64,000 bases of DNA, taken from contig JBBCIN010000001.1 of the NCBI GenBank assembly GCA_037200885.1, forward strand, positions 2,852,001 to 2,916,000, written 5' to 3'. Positions within the stretch are counted from its first letter, which is position 1; each line of letters starts with the position of its first letter. Below the pieces are notes generated by a model. It saw only the letters and a list, made by a program, of their open reading frames with translations, did no database searches and was not told the DNA's origin. Below, in pieces: positions 17,634 to 26,198 of the stretch. The stretch comes from PMG-095 sp037200885 (GTDB lineage: Bacteria; Myxococcota_A; Polyangia; Polyangiales; Polyangiaceae). The position numbers and the translations under genes were made by a program.

Positions 17634-19186
17634 TACGTGGTTTCGATCTTGCTCCACATTTGACGGCGCATTTTCTGTCGCGCGCCATCCTTGCGGGTAA
17701 TGAGCCTGGCCGCGCCGAACGCGGCCATCAGCTCGCCTTCTTGCCCGAGGCCCGGAAGCACCGTTTTGCCGACCAAATACGTATTTGGGATCGGGCCGCG
17801 GACGGGTTCGCCCGCGACGTCGAGGTAGCCCGAGGGCTCGACCTTCCATTGGCGTTCCATCGCTTCCGCGCCGGGAGCGGTTCCGCGCAGATGCACGCGA
17901 TCGACTTCGCGTCGCGCTCCGCTGCGATAGTCGTACAGCGGCAGGCCATCGTGCGCACTGTCCACGATCAACAGGTGCTCGTCCAAGAAAGGCAAAGCGT
18001 CGCGCAAGGTGCCGAGCACGGCCTCGCGTGCTTCGAGCAACGTGAGCGAGCCGCGCGTGGGCAGGATCGCCTCCGCCACCAGCAGTGTTTCGTGCTTGGC
18101 TTGCTGACGCTCGGAAAATGCCGAGGCTTCGAAGCGCTGCAAATGCACGGTCGGGTGCCGAGGATCCTTCCGCTTTCGCTCGGTCGGCACTACGAACGCC
18201 TCTTTGGACAACGGCCCAGGCAGGCCGCGCGCATTGACGACCAAGCTGACCACGAAACGTCCCGCCTCCGCGTTCAGCCGCGGCCAATCGTCACGCGCGG
18301 ATTTGGTGACGCCCTCACCGCCGGACAACGCGGCCAGCGCTTCGCCCGATTGATCGGACAGCACGGCGCCCGCGCCGGTAGGCGCGTCCTCGCCGTCTTC
18401 GACCACACCGATGGCGACGCCGCGGCGAGTGACCAGTGACGTGGCACGGCGGTTGAACTCGATCACTCCACCGTGCGCCGCGATGCGCTCGCACAAAAAC
18501 TCCGCGAGCTCGTCCTCACCGCGGGCGAGCGCGTGCACACCGCGCGTCCAAGCACCATGCAGCCGCGCCAAGGCAAAGGACGGAAAATCACCGCCCAAGA
18601 TCGCCGAGTTCGAGGCAAAGCTGGCAGGGATGGTGGTGATCTCTCGGTAAGCGTGGCCGCTCGGGAACTTGCCGAGGAGATCGAGCGAAAGCGGCAAGCT
18701 GCCCGCGATGCGACCCGTTTCGAAGCGCTCCCACAGGCTACCCGGTGGCCACAGCGCGTCGCGCTCGAACGCCGCGTCTGCGGCCGCGTTGACCGTCGCG
18801 ATCGAGCCGTACAGCTCATCGACCAGTTGACGCACTTCGGGAAATTCTCGCTCGATTTCACGACCGAAGAGCTCCATATCCGGTGGTACTTCGATGCGAC
18901 GGCCTTCGCTCAGCACCACGAACATCGGATCGAGCGTCGTGGCCCGCCGACGAAATTGCGGGCTTTGTGCAAGCTCATGCAAGATCCGCCGCCAGGTCGG
19001 TGAAGAGCCAGCCAAGAGCGTGAACGAGCGCCGACACAGCACGTGCTCTTCGAAGCGATAGGTTTGGCCGTGCTGCCCTTGGCCGAGGAGCAGCACTCTG
19101 AAATCGCGCCGCGCGAGCACGGCGGCTGCGGCGAGCGCGCCCAAAGAGCGACCGAGTACGATGACGTCGTAGTGCCGCGATGTCAC
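17633..19186 (-). CDS. FAD-dependent oxidoreductase, phytoene-desaturase-like
   Basis: 517 residues from GTG 19186. N-terminal dinucleotide fold YDVIVLGRSLGALAAAAVLARRDFRV is recognisable, though the second and third glycines of GxGxxG are shifted (GRSLG). The C-terminal FAD-contact segment NTYLVGKTVLPGLGQEGELMAAFGAARL is typical of the phytoene dehydrogenase/amine oxidase superfamily. Substrate unknown: no carotenoid genes are nearby. It is in a tight run purN-this gene-rsmD, directly abutting purN (TGAGTG), which reveals little about function. Confidence 0.75.
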   Translation of the reverse strand: MTSRHYDVIVLGRSLGALAAAAVLARRDFRVLLLGQGQHGQTYRFEEHVLCRRSFTLLAGSSPTWRRILHELAQSPQFRRRATTLDPMFVVLSEGRRIEVPPDMELFGREIEREFPEVRQLVDELYGSIATVNAAADAAFERDALWPPGSLWERFETGRIAGSLPLSLDLLGKFPSGHAYREITTIPASFASNSAILGGDFPSFALARLHGAWTRGVHALARGEDELAEFLCERIAAHGGVIEFNRRATSLVTRRGVAIGVVEDGEDAPTGAGAVLSDQSGEALAALSGGEGVTKSARDDWPRLNAEAGRFVVSLVVNARGLPGPLSKEAFVVPTERKRKDPRHPTVHLQRFEASAFSERQQAKHETLLVAEAILPTRGSLTLLEAREAVLGTLRDALPFLDEHLLIVDSAHDGLPLYDYRSGARREVDRVHLRGTAPGAEAMERQWKVEPSGYLDVAGEPVRGPIPNTYLVGKTVLPGLGQEGELMAAFGAARLITRKDGARQKMRRQMWSKIETT

Positions 19187-19789
19187 TCAGGCCTCGAACG
19201 GGACGACGCGTCCAGCGGCTATTTCACGGAGCACATCGACGAAAAGCTCATGCTCGGCGGCATGAACACGCGCCGCGAGCGACGACACGTCGTCACCCGA
19301 TTCGACCGGAACGGCGCGCTGCGCGATGATCTTCCCCGAATCCACGCCCCGATCCACGAAGTGCACCGTGCAGCCCGTGAGCTTCACCCCGTAGTCGAGC
19401 GCTTGCTTGGTGGCGTCCACGCCGGGGAACGCGGGCAGAAGCGACGGATGAATGTTGATGATGCGTCCTTCATAGGCGCTCAAGAATTCGGACGTCAACA
19501 CGCGCATGAAGCCGGCGAGCACGATCCAGTTCACCTCGGCCGCGCGCAGCGCGCTCACCAGCGCGCGGTCGAACGCTTCACGGCTCGCAAAATCCTGGTG
19601 CGGAATCGTCAAAGCACGGACGCCGGCGGCGCGCGCGCGATCCAATGCCTGCGCGCCCGGGCGATTGGCGATCACCAGCTTGACCCGCGCATTCAAGGTA
19701 CCCGCGCTGATAGCGTCCAGGATCGCCTGCAGATTGGAGCCCACGCCCGACACCAATACGCCTAGATTGAGCGGGCCTGGAGCAGTCAT
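19187..19789 (-). CDS. purN: phosphoribosylglycinamide formyltransferase PurN
   Basis: Transfers formyl from 10-formyltetrahydrofolate to GAR in purine synthesis. 200 residues from ATG 19789, the usual length; a longer upstream reading is not conserved. Motifs: LGVLVSGVGSNLQAILDAI at the N-terminus, LAGFMRVLTSEFL, catalytic INIHPSLLPAFPG with Asn and His, and GCTVHFVDRGVDSGKII containing the catalytic Asp. It follows thiO by 22 bp and abuts the FAD oxidoreductase gene. Confidence 0.93.
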   Translation of the reverse strand: MTAPGPLNLGVLVSGVGSNLQAILDAISAGTLNARVKLVIANRPGAQALDRARAAGVRALTIPHQDFASREAFDRALVSALRAAEVNWIVLAGFMRVLTSEFLSAYEGRIINIHPSLLPAFPGVDATKQALDYGVKLTGCTVHFVDRGVDSGKIIAQRAVPVESGDDVSSLAARVHAAEHELFVDVLREIAAGRVVPFEA

Positions 19790-19811
19790 TGCGCGCTTTC
19801 CATAGCATAGC

Positions 19812-20948
19812 TCAAAGCGCTCGCTCGGGTCTAAACGCCTCGAGCGCCAGCGGCGCACGTTGGCCGAGCACGGCGGCGCGCACGATCTCTGCGCTGATCG
19901 GCGCGAGCAGGATGCCGTTTCGGTAATGGCCCGTGCTCAAGAACAAACCCGGGATTTGCGTGCGGCCGAGCAGCGGCAATTCATCCTGGGTATAGGGTCG
20001 GAAGTTCGACCAAGTGGCACGCAGCGCCGCGCGCTCCAGCGAGGGCACGAGCGCGGTCGCGGCGAGCAATAGATCGCGCACGGCGCCGGCGGTCACTTCG
20101 CGTTCGTAGCCGACGAACTCGAGCGTCGAGCCGATCAAGATGCGACCATCGTCGCGCGGCACCAAATACGCGCCCGGACCGAACACCACGTGCGCCAGCG
20201 GAGGCGCGGGCAATTCCAGCTCGACGATCTGTCCACGCGCTGGAATCACGCGCCCCGGAGGCAGCCCGAGCCCGTCGATCAATGAGGTCCAACTGCCCGC
20301 GGCAACGAGTACGTTCCGTGCGCGCAGCTCACTGCCGTCGTCCAGCACGACCCCTACGGCGCGCCCGCCTTCCAGCGCCACACGGCGCACGAACGCGCCG
20401 CTCTGAAAGCGTACTCCGCGCGCGAGGGCCGCGATGTGCAACGCACGAAGCAACGCCTTGGGTTCCACGCGTGAGTCGGCCGCGAAGCGCACGCCCCCAG
20501 AAAGCTTGGGCGATAGCGCGGGCTCGAGCCCGGCCAGGCCGCGCGCGTCGAGTCGCTCCACCGAGAGCCGGTGTTTGCTCTGCCACGCGGTCTCTCGCAA
20601 AAGCTTCGTGACCGCTGTGCGCTCGAAGCCGACGCGCAGCACGCCGCACTCGCGGTAGCCGACGTCGATGTGCGTCTCTTTGCTGAGCGCTGCTGCAAAT
20701 TTCGCGTAGCGCGCTCGGCTAGCCAAGCACAAATCGGTCATCGGACCTGGCGCGTGCGCTTCCGCCTGCGCGCCCAAGATCCCTGCGGCCGCGCTGGAGG
20801 CTTCCGCGCCCGGCACACTGCGCTCGAGCACCACGCATCGTGCGCCATGCCGCGAAAGCTCCCAGGCTGCGCACGTGCCCATGATCCCGCCACCGACGAT
20901 CAACACGTCGACCGCGGGGGAACGCTGGTGGGCTTTTTTTCGGGGCAT
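19812..20948 (-). CDS. thiO: glycine oxidase ThiO-like FAD enzyme
   Basis: DAO-family flavoenzyme; ThiO oxidises glycine to the imine used for the thiazole of thiamine. 378 residues. FAD-binding VDVLIVGGGIMGTCAAWELSR at 13-33, GAEASSAAAGILGAQAEAH, the second FAD contact VLVAAGSW, and a C-terminal STGHYRNGILLAPISAEIV typical of ThiO and close relatives. No thiS, thiG or other thiamine gene is adjacent, so sarcosine- or amino-acid-oxidase activity of the same family remains possible. Begins 25 bp after the preceding membrane-protein gene. Confidence 0.8.
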   Translation of the reverse strand: MPRKKAHQRSPAVDVLIVGGGIMGTCAAWELSRHGARCVVLERSVPGAEASSAAAGILGAQAEAHAPGPMTDLCLASRARYAKFAAALSKETHIDVGYRECGVLRVGFERTAVTKLLRETAWQSKHRLSVERLDARGLAGLEPALSPKLSGGVRFAADSRVEPKALLRALHIAALARGVRFQSGAFVRRVALEGGRAVGVVLDDGSELRARNVLVAAGSWTSLIDGLGLPPGRVIPARGQIVELELPAPPLAHVVFGPGAYLVPRDDGRILIGSTLEFVGYEREVTAGAVRDLLLAATALVPSLERAALRATWSNFRPYTQDELPLLGRTQIPGLFLSTGHYRNGILLAPISAEIVRAAVLGQRAPLALEAFRPERAL

Positions 20949-20973
20949 GGCCGCGGGTCGCCGCCGTCCTTGC

Positions 20974-21636
20974 TCAGCTCACCTTCTGCGTCAACTTGGC
21001 TAAGCCGAACACACTGAACGTGGCAAAGCCGAGGAACAAGCCGCACAAACCGAGCGCCCAGCGCGTCGTCTGTGGTGCCTCACCGTCGACCAAAAGCCAG
21101 GCATCGTCGGTCACTTTGCCTTGCCAGGCGTCACTGACGGCCGCGCGCACCATGCCGTGACGAATGCCCGCGCGGCTGACCGGGATCAGACGCCCCACGA
21201 ACGAAGTGGGGGCCACGAAGTGCGCGCCCTCCGGATCGGCAGGATCTTCCGGCACGCTGACTTGTACCCACAGCTTGTCGTTGCCCTCGACCTGAGCCAG
21301 GCGATAGGTGTCGTCTTCGAGCGGCCGCGCGTAGCGGACCGCGCCGTCTGCGCGTAGCGCGCCGGTGCCGTGCACCCAAGTGTTGGCGTGCGTGCTCGAG
21401 GCGTGAAATTGACTCAGCTCACCGAGGTCGACGGGCGGACCGCTCTCGAGCGCAAACACGGCTTCACCGCGGAGCTCGAAGGCCAGCGCGAGTGAACCGA
21501 GGGCCGATAACGCGAGCGCAGCCAGCGTGGCGCGCCGCCAGGGCCGACGCGGAGCCGGCAGCGCCTCGAGGTCCAGGTCGTGGTCCGACGACGCGCGGGT
21601 ACCGAGCAAGTCTGGGGTGGAAGGGTAGCGGGGCAT
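20974..21636 (-). CDS. membrane protein of unknown function
   Basis: 220 residues with two transmembrane segments: about 36-54 (TLAALALSALGSLALAFEL) and about 193-212 (LGLCGLFLGFATFSVFGLA), leaving a roughly 140-residue domain probably outside the cytoplasm. The domain has LWVQVSVPEDP and VGRLIPVSRAGIRHG segments but no family I can name. It heads the run to thiO, purN, the FAD oxidoreductase and rsmD. Confidence 0.65.
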   Translation of the reverse strand: MPRYPSTPDLLGTRASSDHDLDLEALPAPRRPWRRATLAALALSALGSLALAFELRGEAVFALESGPPVDLGELSQFHASSTHANTWVHGTGALRADGAVRYARPLEDDTYRLAQVEGNDKLWVQVSVPEDPADPEGAHFVAPTSFVGRLIPVSRAGIRHGMVRAAVSDAWQGKVTDDAWLLVDGEAPQTTRWALGLCGLFLGFATFSVFGLAKLTQKVS

Positions 21637-21942
21637 CGAGGACGGCCTTCATTGTCCGACATCCGAGCGCCCGGTTTGTTCCGTGGCGCCGGTGCGTTGC
21701 GAAGAATGGGCGAAATGAACGGGGAGCTTACGGAAGCGGCAGGCTATTGCCTCACGCCGAGCCGTAAAAACCAGGCGAGCGTAGCAGAATCCATTGCTTC
21801 GGTTGCCGGCCAGCTGGCCACTCGAGGATGCCAGACAGCCACGCGGCCGCCCTCCCGATGTAGGTGTATCGCCGGCTGGTGCAGTGAAGGGACATTTCGC
21901 TGACAACCGTGTACTTTTGCCGGAGTACTATTAGGGGTCCCA
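21637..21942. other. divergent intergenic region, 306 bp
   Basis: Separates the leftward membrane-protein gene from the rightward zinc-ribbon gene, so it should hold both promoters. I see a 12-bp perfect palindrome GGCCAGCTGGCC at 21808-21819 and a ribosome-binding AGGGG at 21934-21938. Six-frame readings here have no coding character. No RNA gene recognised. Confidence 0.4.
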
Positions 21943-22479
21943 ATGGCCGTCGCTAGCAAGATCATCTGTCCGTCGTGTGGTTTCTCCAACACGCCTCCGC
22001 TCGCCAACAATCGTTGCGTGTCGTGCGGCGCCAAGATCGAGGATCTGAAGCGTTCGCTGACGCGACAAGAGGAGCTCGAACGGCGCTACCAACAAGAGGG
22101 CTTCAGCCTGCTCTGGTTCGGCGTCTCGATCGCGATCATGTCCGTGATGACCGCAGCGCTGGTGATGGGGTTGCCGATGGTCGTGCCCGCGTTCGACTTC
22201 GAAGGCTCGGCTGGCATGCGTATCTCCATCCCGGTGTGGTTCCTGGGTGGCATGCTGATCGGTCTGATCTCGCCCGGCAAAACCTTCATCGAACCGATGG
22301 TGGCCGTGTTCTTGGTCGCGATCCCGACCGCGTTTTTGCTGTACGTGAACCAGACGGTCAAGACCATGCCCGCGTTCATGTACGTGCTGCTCTCGGCGCT
22401 CGGCGTGCTGTTCACGCTGATCGGCGCCTACATCGGTGAACGCATCCAAATGGGTCCGCCGCCGAAAGCCGCGGACTGA
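21943..22479 (+). CDS. zinc-ribbon membrane protein
   Basis: 178 residues from ATG 21943 with AGGGG six bases upstream. An N-terminal zinc ribbon (CPSCGFSN at 10-17 and CVSCGAKI at 25-32) is followed by a short charged helix, LTRQEELERRYQQ, and four hydrophobic segments (about 55-75, 97-112, 119-137, 145-165). The layout, a cytosolic zinc ribbon joined to a small helical membrane domain, is common among uncharacterised proteins. No transport or enzyme motif is visible. Confidence 0.75.
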   Translation: MAVASKIICPSCGFSNTPPLANNRCVSCGAKIEDLKRSLTRQEELERRYQQEGFSLLWFGVSIAIMSVMTAALVMGLPMVVPAFDFEGSAGMRISIPVWFLGGMLIGLISPGKTFIEPMVAVFLVAIPTAFLLYVNQTVKTMPAFMYVLLSALGVLFTLIGAYIGERIQMGPPPKAAD

Positions 22480-22511
22480 TTCGCCCGCTCGCATCGCTCC
22501 TCTCGCTCGCT

Positions 22512-22892
22512 GTGCTGCTCTTGTCGAGCCAATGTTCGCTCGGTGCCTCCGCTCCCGAGAAAGCCGAGGCGGGTCGCATCAGCCACGCGATCGATCAGCT
22601 GCGTGCCGCGTCCAACGCCCAAAAAGGCGAACTCTTGGACGTGCTCAAGGCCGTGAGCTGCGAAACCCCCGAACTGTGCACGCTGCAGCGCGTGTGCGTC
22701 GACGGCTACGGCCAACACGTCTTCGCGCTCGCTGAAACCGCGCGCGCAAAATCTCTGATCACGACGCCAGATGGCGCCGCCGAAGCCGCCCGCATCCTCG
22801 ACTTCGCCCAAAGCGAGCTTGCCCGGGCCGCCCCCAAAATCAGCCACTGCGCCGACGCCCAGGGCGCCGCCCAACGCAAATACAAACTCTAA
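22512..22892 (+). CDS. small secreted protein of unknown function
   Basis: 126 residues if GTG 22512 is used. That start gives a short leader without a basic N-region. In frame upstream lies RPLASLLSLAVLLL, completing a normal signal peptide, but the only possible start codons there are CTG 22476 or ATT 22479, the latter overlapping the preceding TGA. The true start may therefore be non-canonical and coupled. The mature protein has four Cys in a CETPELCTLQRVC pattern plus a C-terminal CADAQ, and an Ala-rich helix. No known family. Confidence 0.55.
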   Translation: MLLLSSQCSLGASAPEKAEAGRISHAIDQLRAASNAQKGELLDVLKAVSCETPELCTLQRVCVDGYGQHVFALAETARAKSLITTPDGAAEAARILDFAQSELARAAPKISHCADAQGAAQRKYKL

Positions 22893-23045
22893 ACCCGACC
22901 TCACGAGAGAGTGGGCGATCGCGATCCAGCCGCGCACCTCGCAGGGGCGCCACGCTCACGCGCAGACCGAGCTCACCCCCGACGCTTGAACTGCTCCCAG
23001 ATTTTTCAACGGCTCTGAGTGTCGAAGGGCCTTCGCCCCCGACGC

Positions 23046-24464
23046 TCAGTTCGATGAAGCGGGCGGCGCGAGCTTCAGGGGCGCTTTGGGCGCGCTGAGG
23101 GTACCGACCTTCGGAGCCGAAGCAGAGGCTGCGGATGCGGATGCGGATGCACTCGCGCTCGTAGCGGGCCCGACTCCGCCTTTTTTCGACCAGACAACGC
23201 GGCCGAAGCGGGAGGCTTTGTGGAAGTTGCCTTGGCCTAGGATGGGTGACCAGGCGACGCCGCCGTTGTTCTTCATGGCGTAGAAGTTGATGCGCCACGA
23301 TGAGCCGAGCTCAGGCGGAAGTTTGGCGGCTTTGTTGAACGACTTCCAAGGTACGAATGCTTCGACGGTGTAGCCGCGGTCTTCATCCGTGCTCTTGTCG
23401 ACCGTGCCGTCCAAGGTGACAGCGCTCTTCAAGTTCGCTGACCAATCTTGATGACCGAAGGGGCCATTGGGCTCGACTTTGGGCTCGTTGTAACCGTCGA
23501 ATTGCGAGTCGAAGACCAGGTTCTGCGGATTGATCTGAATCTCGTAGTAGTCCTTGTTGTCACCGTCGCCGTCGGGGTCGACCATCATTTCGACGGTGTC
23601 CTTGGTCCACAAGTGCGGATCTTGATCACCCTTCTTGAAACCCCCGATGATGTCCGTGTCGGCGACCGAGAATGCGACGTAAATGCCGGCGTCGCTCCAC
23701 AGCAGCTTGACTTCGGCGTTGACGGGGAAAGCTTGGTTGGGCTCTCCCGTGCGAACGTCCACCAGCGGGCCCGTGCTGGCCGCCGTCTTCCAGGCGGGCT
23801 CGTCGAGCTTGCCGTCGAGCTTGATCGTGACCGTCGGCTCCAGCTTTTCCGCCCGCAGGACCGGGATGCGCGTATTCTTGGCCGTGCCGTGCACGCCGCT
23901 GACGCTGAGCGTGGCGGCGATCGCGCGGCGGGTGGTGTCGTGCGGGCCGGCCGTGATCTCGAGCCGCCCATGCTTGCCAAATACGCCGGTCATGATCTGA
24001 ATCTTGTCGGTCTTCAGACTGGCGGGGACGGTGAAGCTCTGCTCGTCGACGTACACCTTCCCGGGCTCCCAGTCGCTCGGCGGCAAAGCCTGTGAACCCG
24101 CGCGCAATTCACGCAGTGGCCCGACGTTGTCGATGTTCAACAAACGCTCGCCTGAGGCATCCACGATGTGGGTGAACAGCTTCCAGCCCGCGTCGAGCTT
24201 TTGCTGTGATCGCCAATAGAGCGTGAACTTTACTTGCGCGCCCGGCTTGAGCCCGCTCGTCGGTTCGACCCGCGCGCCCAGGAGCGTGACCTTGCCGGAG
24301 AAGTCCGCGTCCAAATGCTCGGGCATGTCGCCCGGCGGCGCGTCCAACACGAATTGCTTCAAGCGCTCCGCTTCTGCTTTCGTATCGTGCTTTTCAGCGG
24401 TTGGCGTCGGTGACACACAGGCCGTAAGTACAGCCACCCCCAGCACAGCCGACCAACGTATCAT
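23046..24464 (-). CDS. lipoprotein with CBM9-like domain
   Basis: 472 residues. Lipobox LTAC with Cys16. Residues about 50-190 form a beta-rich domain of unknown type (VTLLGARVEPTSGLKPG, KFTLYWRSQQKLDAGW). Residues about 210-425 resemble carbohydrate-binding module 9/DOMON-type domains: LDGKLDEPAWKTA, AEVKLLWSDAGIYVAFSVAD, the acidic VDPDGDGDNKDYYE segment, YTVEAFVPWKSF and WRINFYAMKN. The tail is Ser/Ala repeats encoded by tandem hexamers near 23131-23149. The start overlaps the ffh stop by 4 bp (ATGA). Likely envelope-anchored and sugar- or heme-binding; ligand unknown. Confidence 0.8.
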   Translation of the reverse strand: MIRWSAVLGVAVLTACVSPTPTAEKHDTKAEAERLKQFVLDAPPGDMPEHLDADFSGKVTLLGARVEPTSGLKPGAQVKFTLYWRSQQKLDAGWKLFTHIVDASGERLLNIDNVGPLRELRAGSQALPPSDWEPGKVYVDEQSFTVPASLKTDKIQIMTGVFGKHGRLEITAGPHDTTRRAIAATLSVSGVHGTAKNTRIPVLRAEKLEPTVTIKLDGKLDEPAWKTAASTGPLVDVRTGEPNQAFPVNAEVKLLWSDAGIYVAFSVADTDIIGGFKKGDQDPHLWTKDTVEMMVDPDGDGDNKDYYEIQINPQNLVFDSQFDGYNEPKVEPNGPFGHQDWSANLKSAVTLDGTVDKSTDEDRGYTVEAFVPWKSFNKAAKLPPELGSSWRINFYAMKNNGGVAWSPILGQGNFHKASRFGRVVWSKKGGVGPATSASASASASAASASAPKVGTLSAPKAPLKLAPPASSN

Positions 24465-26110
24465 TTCTTGCCCTTACTCTTCTTGCGCGCATCGCGTTCG
24501 CGCTTGCGTTGATTCTTCTTCTGATTTTTTTCGCCCTTGGACAGGACGCGCATCTTGGCGCCGCCGGCATCGCCCATGCCGGGCATCCCCGGGAAGCCGC
24601 CCATGCCCGGCATGCCGCCGAAGCCGGGCATGCCCCCGAGGCCGGGCATGCCGCCCATGCCGCCGAGCCCACCCATGTTCTGCATCATGTCCTGCATTTT
24701 CCCGCTCTTCATCGCGCGCCGCATGTTGCGCGCCATGTTCAGCCCGCCCATCCCGGGGATCTTGCTGAGCAGCCCTCCCGCGTCGCCGCCGCCCATGCCG
24801 CCCATCATTTGGCGCATGAACAAGAAGCGCTGCACCAGCTCACTGACGCCCTCCGCGGGCTGCGCCGAGCCTTTGGCGATGCGCGTCACGCGCGAGGGCT
24901 CGCGCACGAGCACGTTCGGATCCTCGCGCTCCGCGCGAGTCATCGATTGGATCATGGCCTCGATGCGACCGAGCTCGCTGTCGTCCAGGTTCGCGGCCGC
25001 GCCGGGCGGCATCATGCCGCCGAGGCCCGGGATCTTTTCCATCAGGTCCTTGAGCGAGCCCATCTTTTGGATGGTCCGAACCTGGTTCAAGAAGTCATCC
25101 AGGGTGAACTGGCCCTGCATCATGCGGGCCGCGTCGGCTTCGGCTTTCTTCTGATCGACGACTTCTTCGAAGTCTTGCATCAGGCCGACGACATCACCCA
25201 TGCCGAGCACGCGGCTGGCCATGCCCTCGGCGCGGAACGGCTCGAGCTTGTCGGTGGTCTCACCCATGCCGACGAAGATGAGTGGTGCGCCCGTGACCTC
25301 TTTGACCGACAGTGCCGCGCCGCCGCGCGCGTCGCCGTCCAGCTTGGTCAGGATCACGCCGGTCACGTTCAGGCGATCATTGAAGCCGCGCGCCGTCTTG
25401 ACGGAGTCTTGGCCGATCATCGCGTCGATCACCAAAAAGATATTTTGCGGTGCGACGGCCGACTTGATCGACTTGAGCTCTTCCATCAACGCTTCGTCGA
25501 TCGCGAGCCGACCGGCGGTATCGTAGATGATGACGTCCTTGTTCTGCTTCTTCGCCTCTTCACGGGCCGCGCTGCAGATCTCGAGCGGCGTGCCACCCTC
25601 GATGTTGAACACCGGGATGGACAGCTGCTGGCCGAGGATCTTCAGCTGCTCGACGGCCGCGGGGCGCTGCATGTCGGCGGCGACCAGCAGCGGCGATTTG
25701 CCCTGCTTCTCGAACCAACGCGCGAGCTTGGCGGTGGTGGTGGTCTTACCGGAACCCTGTAAGCCGACCATCATCACGCCGGTCGGGCCGGACGCCGCGA
25801 ACGTGATCGCTTCGCCCTCGTGGTCCATCATGGCCACGAGCTCGTCGTGGCAGATGCGCACGAACTGGTCGCCCGCCGACACCTTGTGCGTCTCGCCGCC
25901 GTGACGCACGCGCGTCTGCACGGTTTGCCCCAGCGCTTTCTGTTCGACCGTCGCCAGAAAGCGCTTGACGACGCCGAGCTCGACGTCGGCCTCGAGCAGG
26001 GAGAGCCGCACCTCTTTCAAGGCGGCCTGGACGTTTTTGGGGTTTAGCTCGGTGAGACCGGCGAGGCGGTTTTGAGCTTCACGAAAGCCTTTGGTGAGCG
26101 CTTCGAACAC
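24461..26110 (-). CDS. ffh: signal recognition particle protein Ffh
   Basis: GTPase that binds signal sequences and 4.5S RNA and targets ribosomes to FtsY and SecYEG. 549 residues from GTG 26110, about 90 longer than E. coli Ffh. N domain about 1-90; G domain with GLQGSGKTTTTAK, IIYDTAGR, TKLDGDARGGAALSV; M domain from about 300 with FTLDDFLNQVRTIQKMGSLKDLM and TRIAKGSAQPAEGVSELVQRF. The C-terminus is extended by repeats of GMPGLGG/GMPGFGG type followed by a Lys/Arg-rich end. Its stop overlaps the start of the CBM9 lipoprotein gene, an unusual partner. Confidence 0.96.
   Translation of the reverse strand: MFEALTKGFREAQNRLAGLTELNPKNVQAALKEVRLSLLEADVELGVVKRFLATVEQKALGQTVQTRVRHGGETHKVSAGDQFVRICHDELVAMMDHEGEAITFAASGPTGVMMVGLQGSGKTTTTAKLARWFEKQGKSPLLVAADMQRPAAVEQLKILGQQLSIPVFNIEGGTPLEICSAAREEAKKQNKDVIIYDTAGRLAIDEALMEELKSIKSAVAPQNIFLVIDAMIGQDSVKTARGFNDRLNVTGVILTKLDGDARGGAALSVKEVTGAPLIFVGMGETTDKLEPFRAEGMASRVLGMGDVVGLMQDFEEVVDQKKAEADAARMMQGQFTLDDFLNQVRTIQKMGSLKDLMEKIPGLGGMMPPGAAANLDDSELGRIEAMIQSMTRAEREDPNVLVREPSRVTRIAKGSAQPAEGVSELVQRFLFMRQMMGGMGGGDAGGLLSKIPGMGGLNMARNMRRAMKSGKMQDMMQNMGGLGGMGGMPGLGGMPGFGGMPGMGGFPGMPGMGDAGGAKMRVLSKGEKNQKKNQRKRERDARKKSKGKK
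24571..24672. repeat. imperfect tandem repeat encoding Met-Pro-Gly units of Ffh
   Basis: Several imperfect copies containing GGGCATGCC, spaced about 9-18 bp, encode the GMPGLGGMPGFGGMPGMGG stretch at the Ffh C-terminus. The unit is itself near-palindromic. Likely prone to copy-number change. Confidence 0.6.
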
Positions 26111-26198
26111 GGGCGGGGTCTTAGCATAGTCGGGGCGCGGGGGGGCACGACGGCGGGCGCGACTGCGGGCGGGACGCGGGCCTCCCGCGGCGCTCGGC

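Noticed and set aside
17634..18287. Long N-terminal extension of RsmD in frame
   Set aside because: It lies wholly within the FAD oxidoreductase gene; the MRIVAGEFRGR start is the family start.
21808..21819. GGCCAGCTGGCC as an operator
   Set aside because: A 12-bp palindrome is expected several times by chance in GC-rich 64 kb and nothing else supports it.
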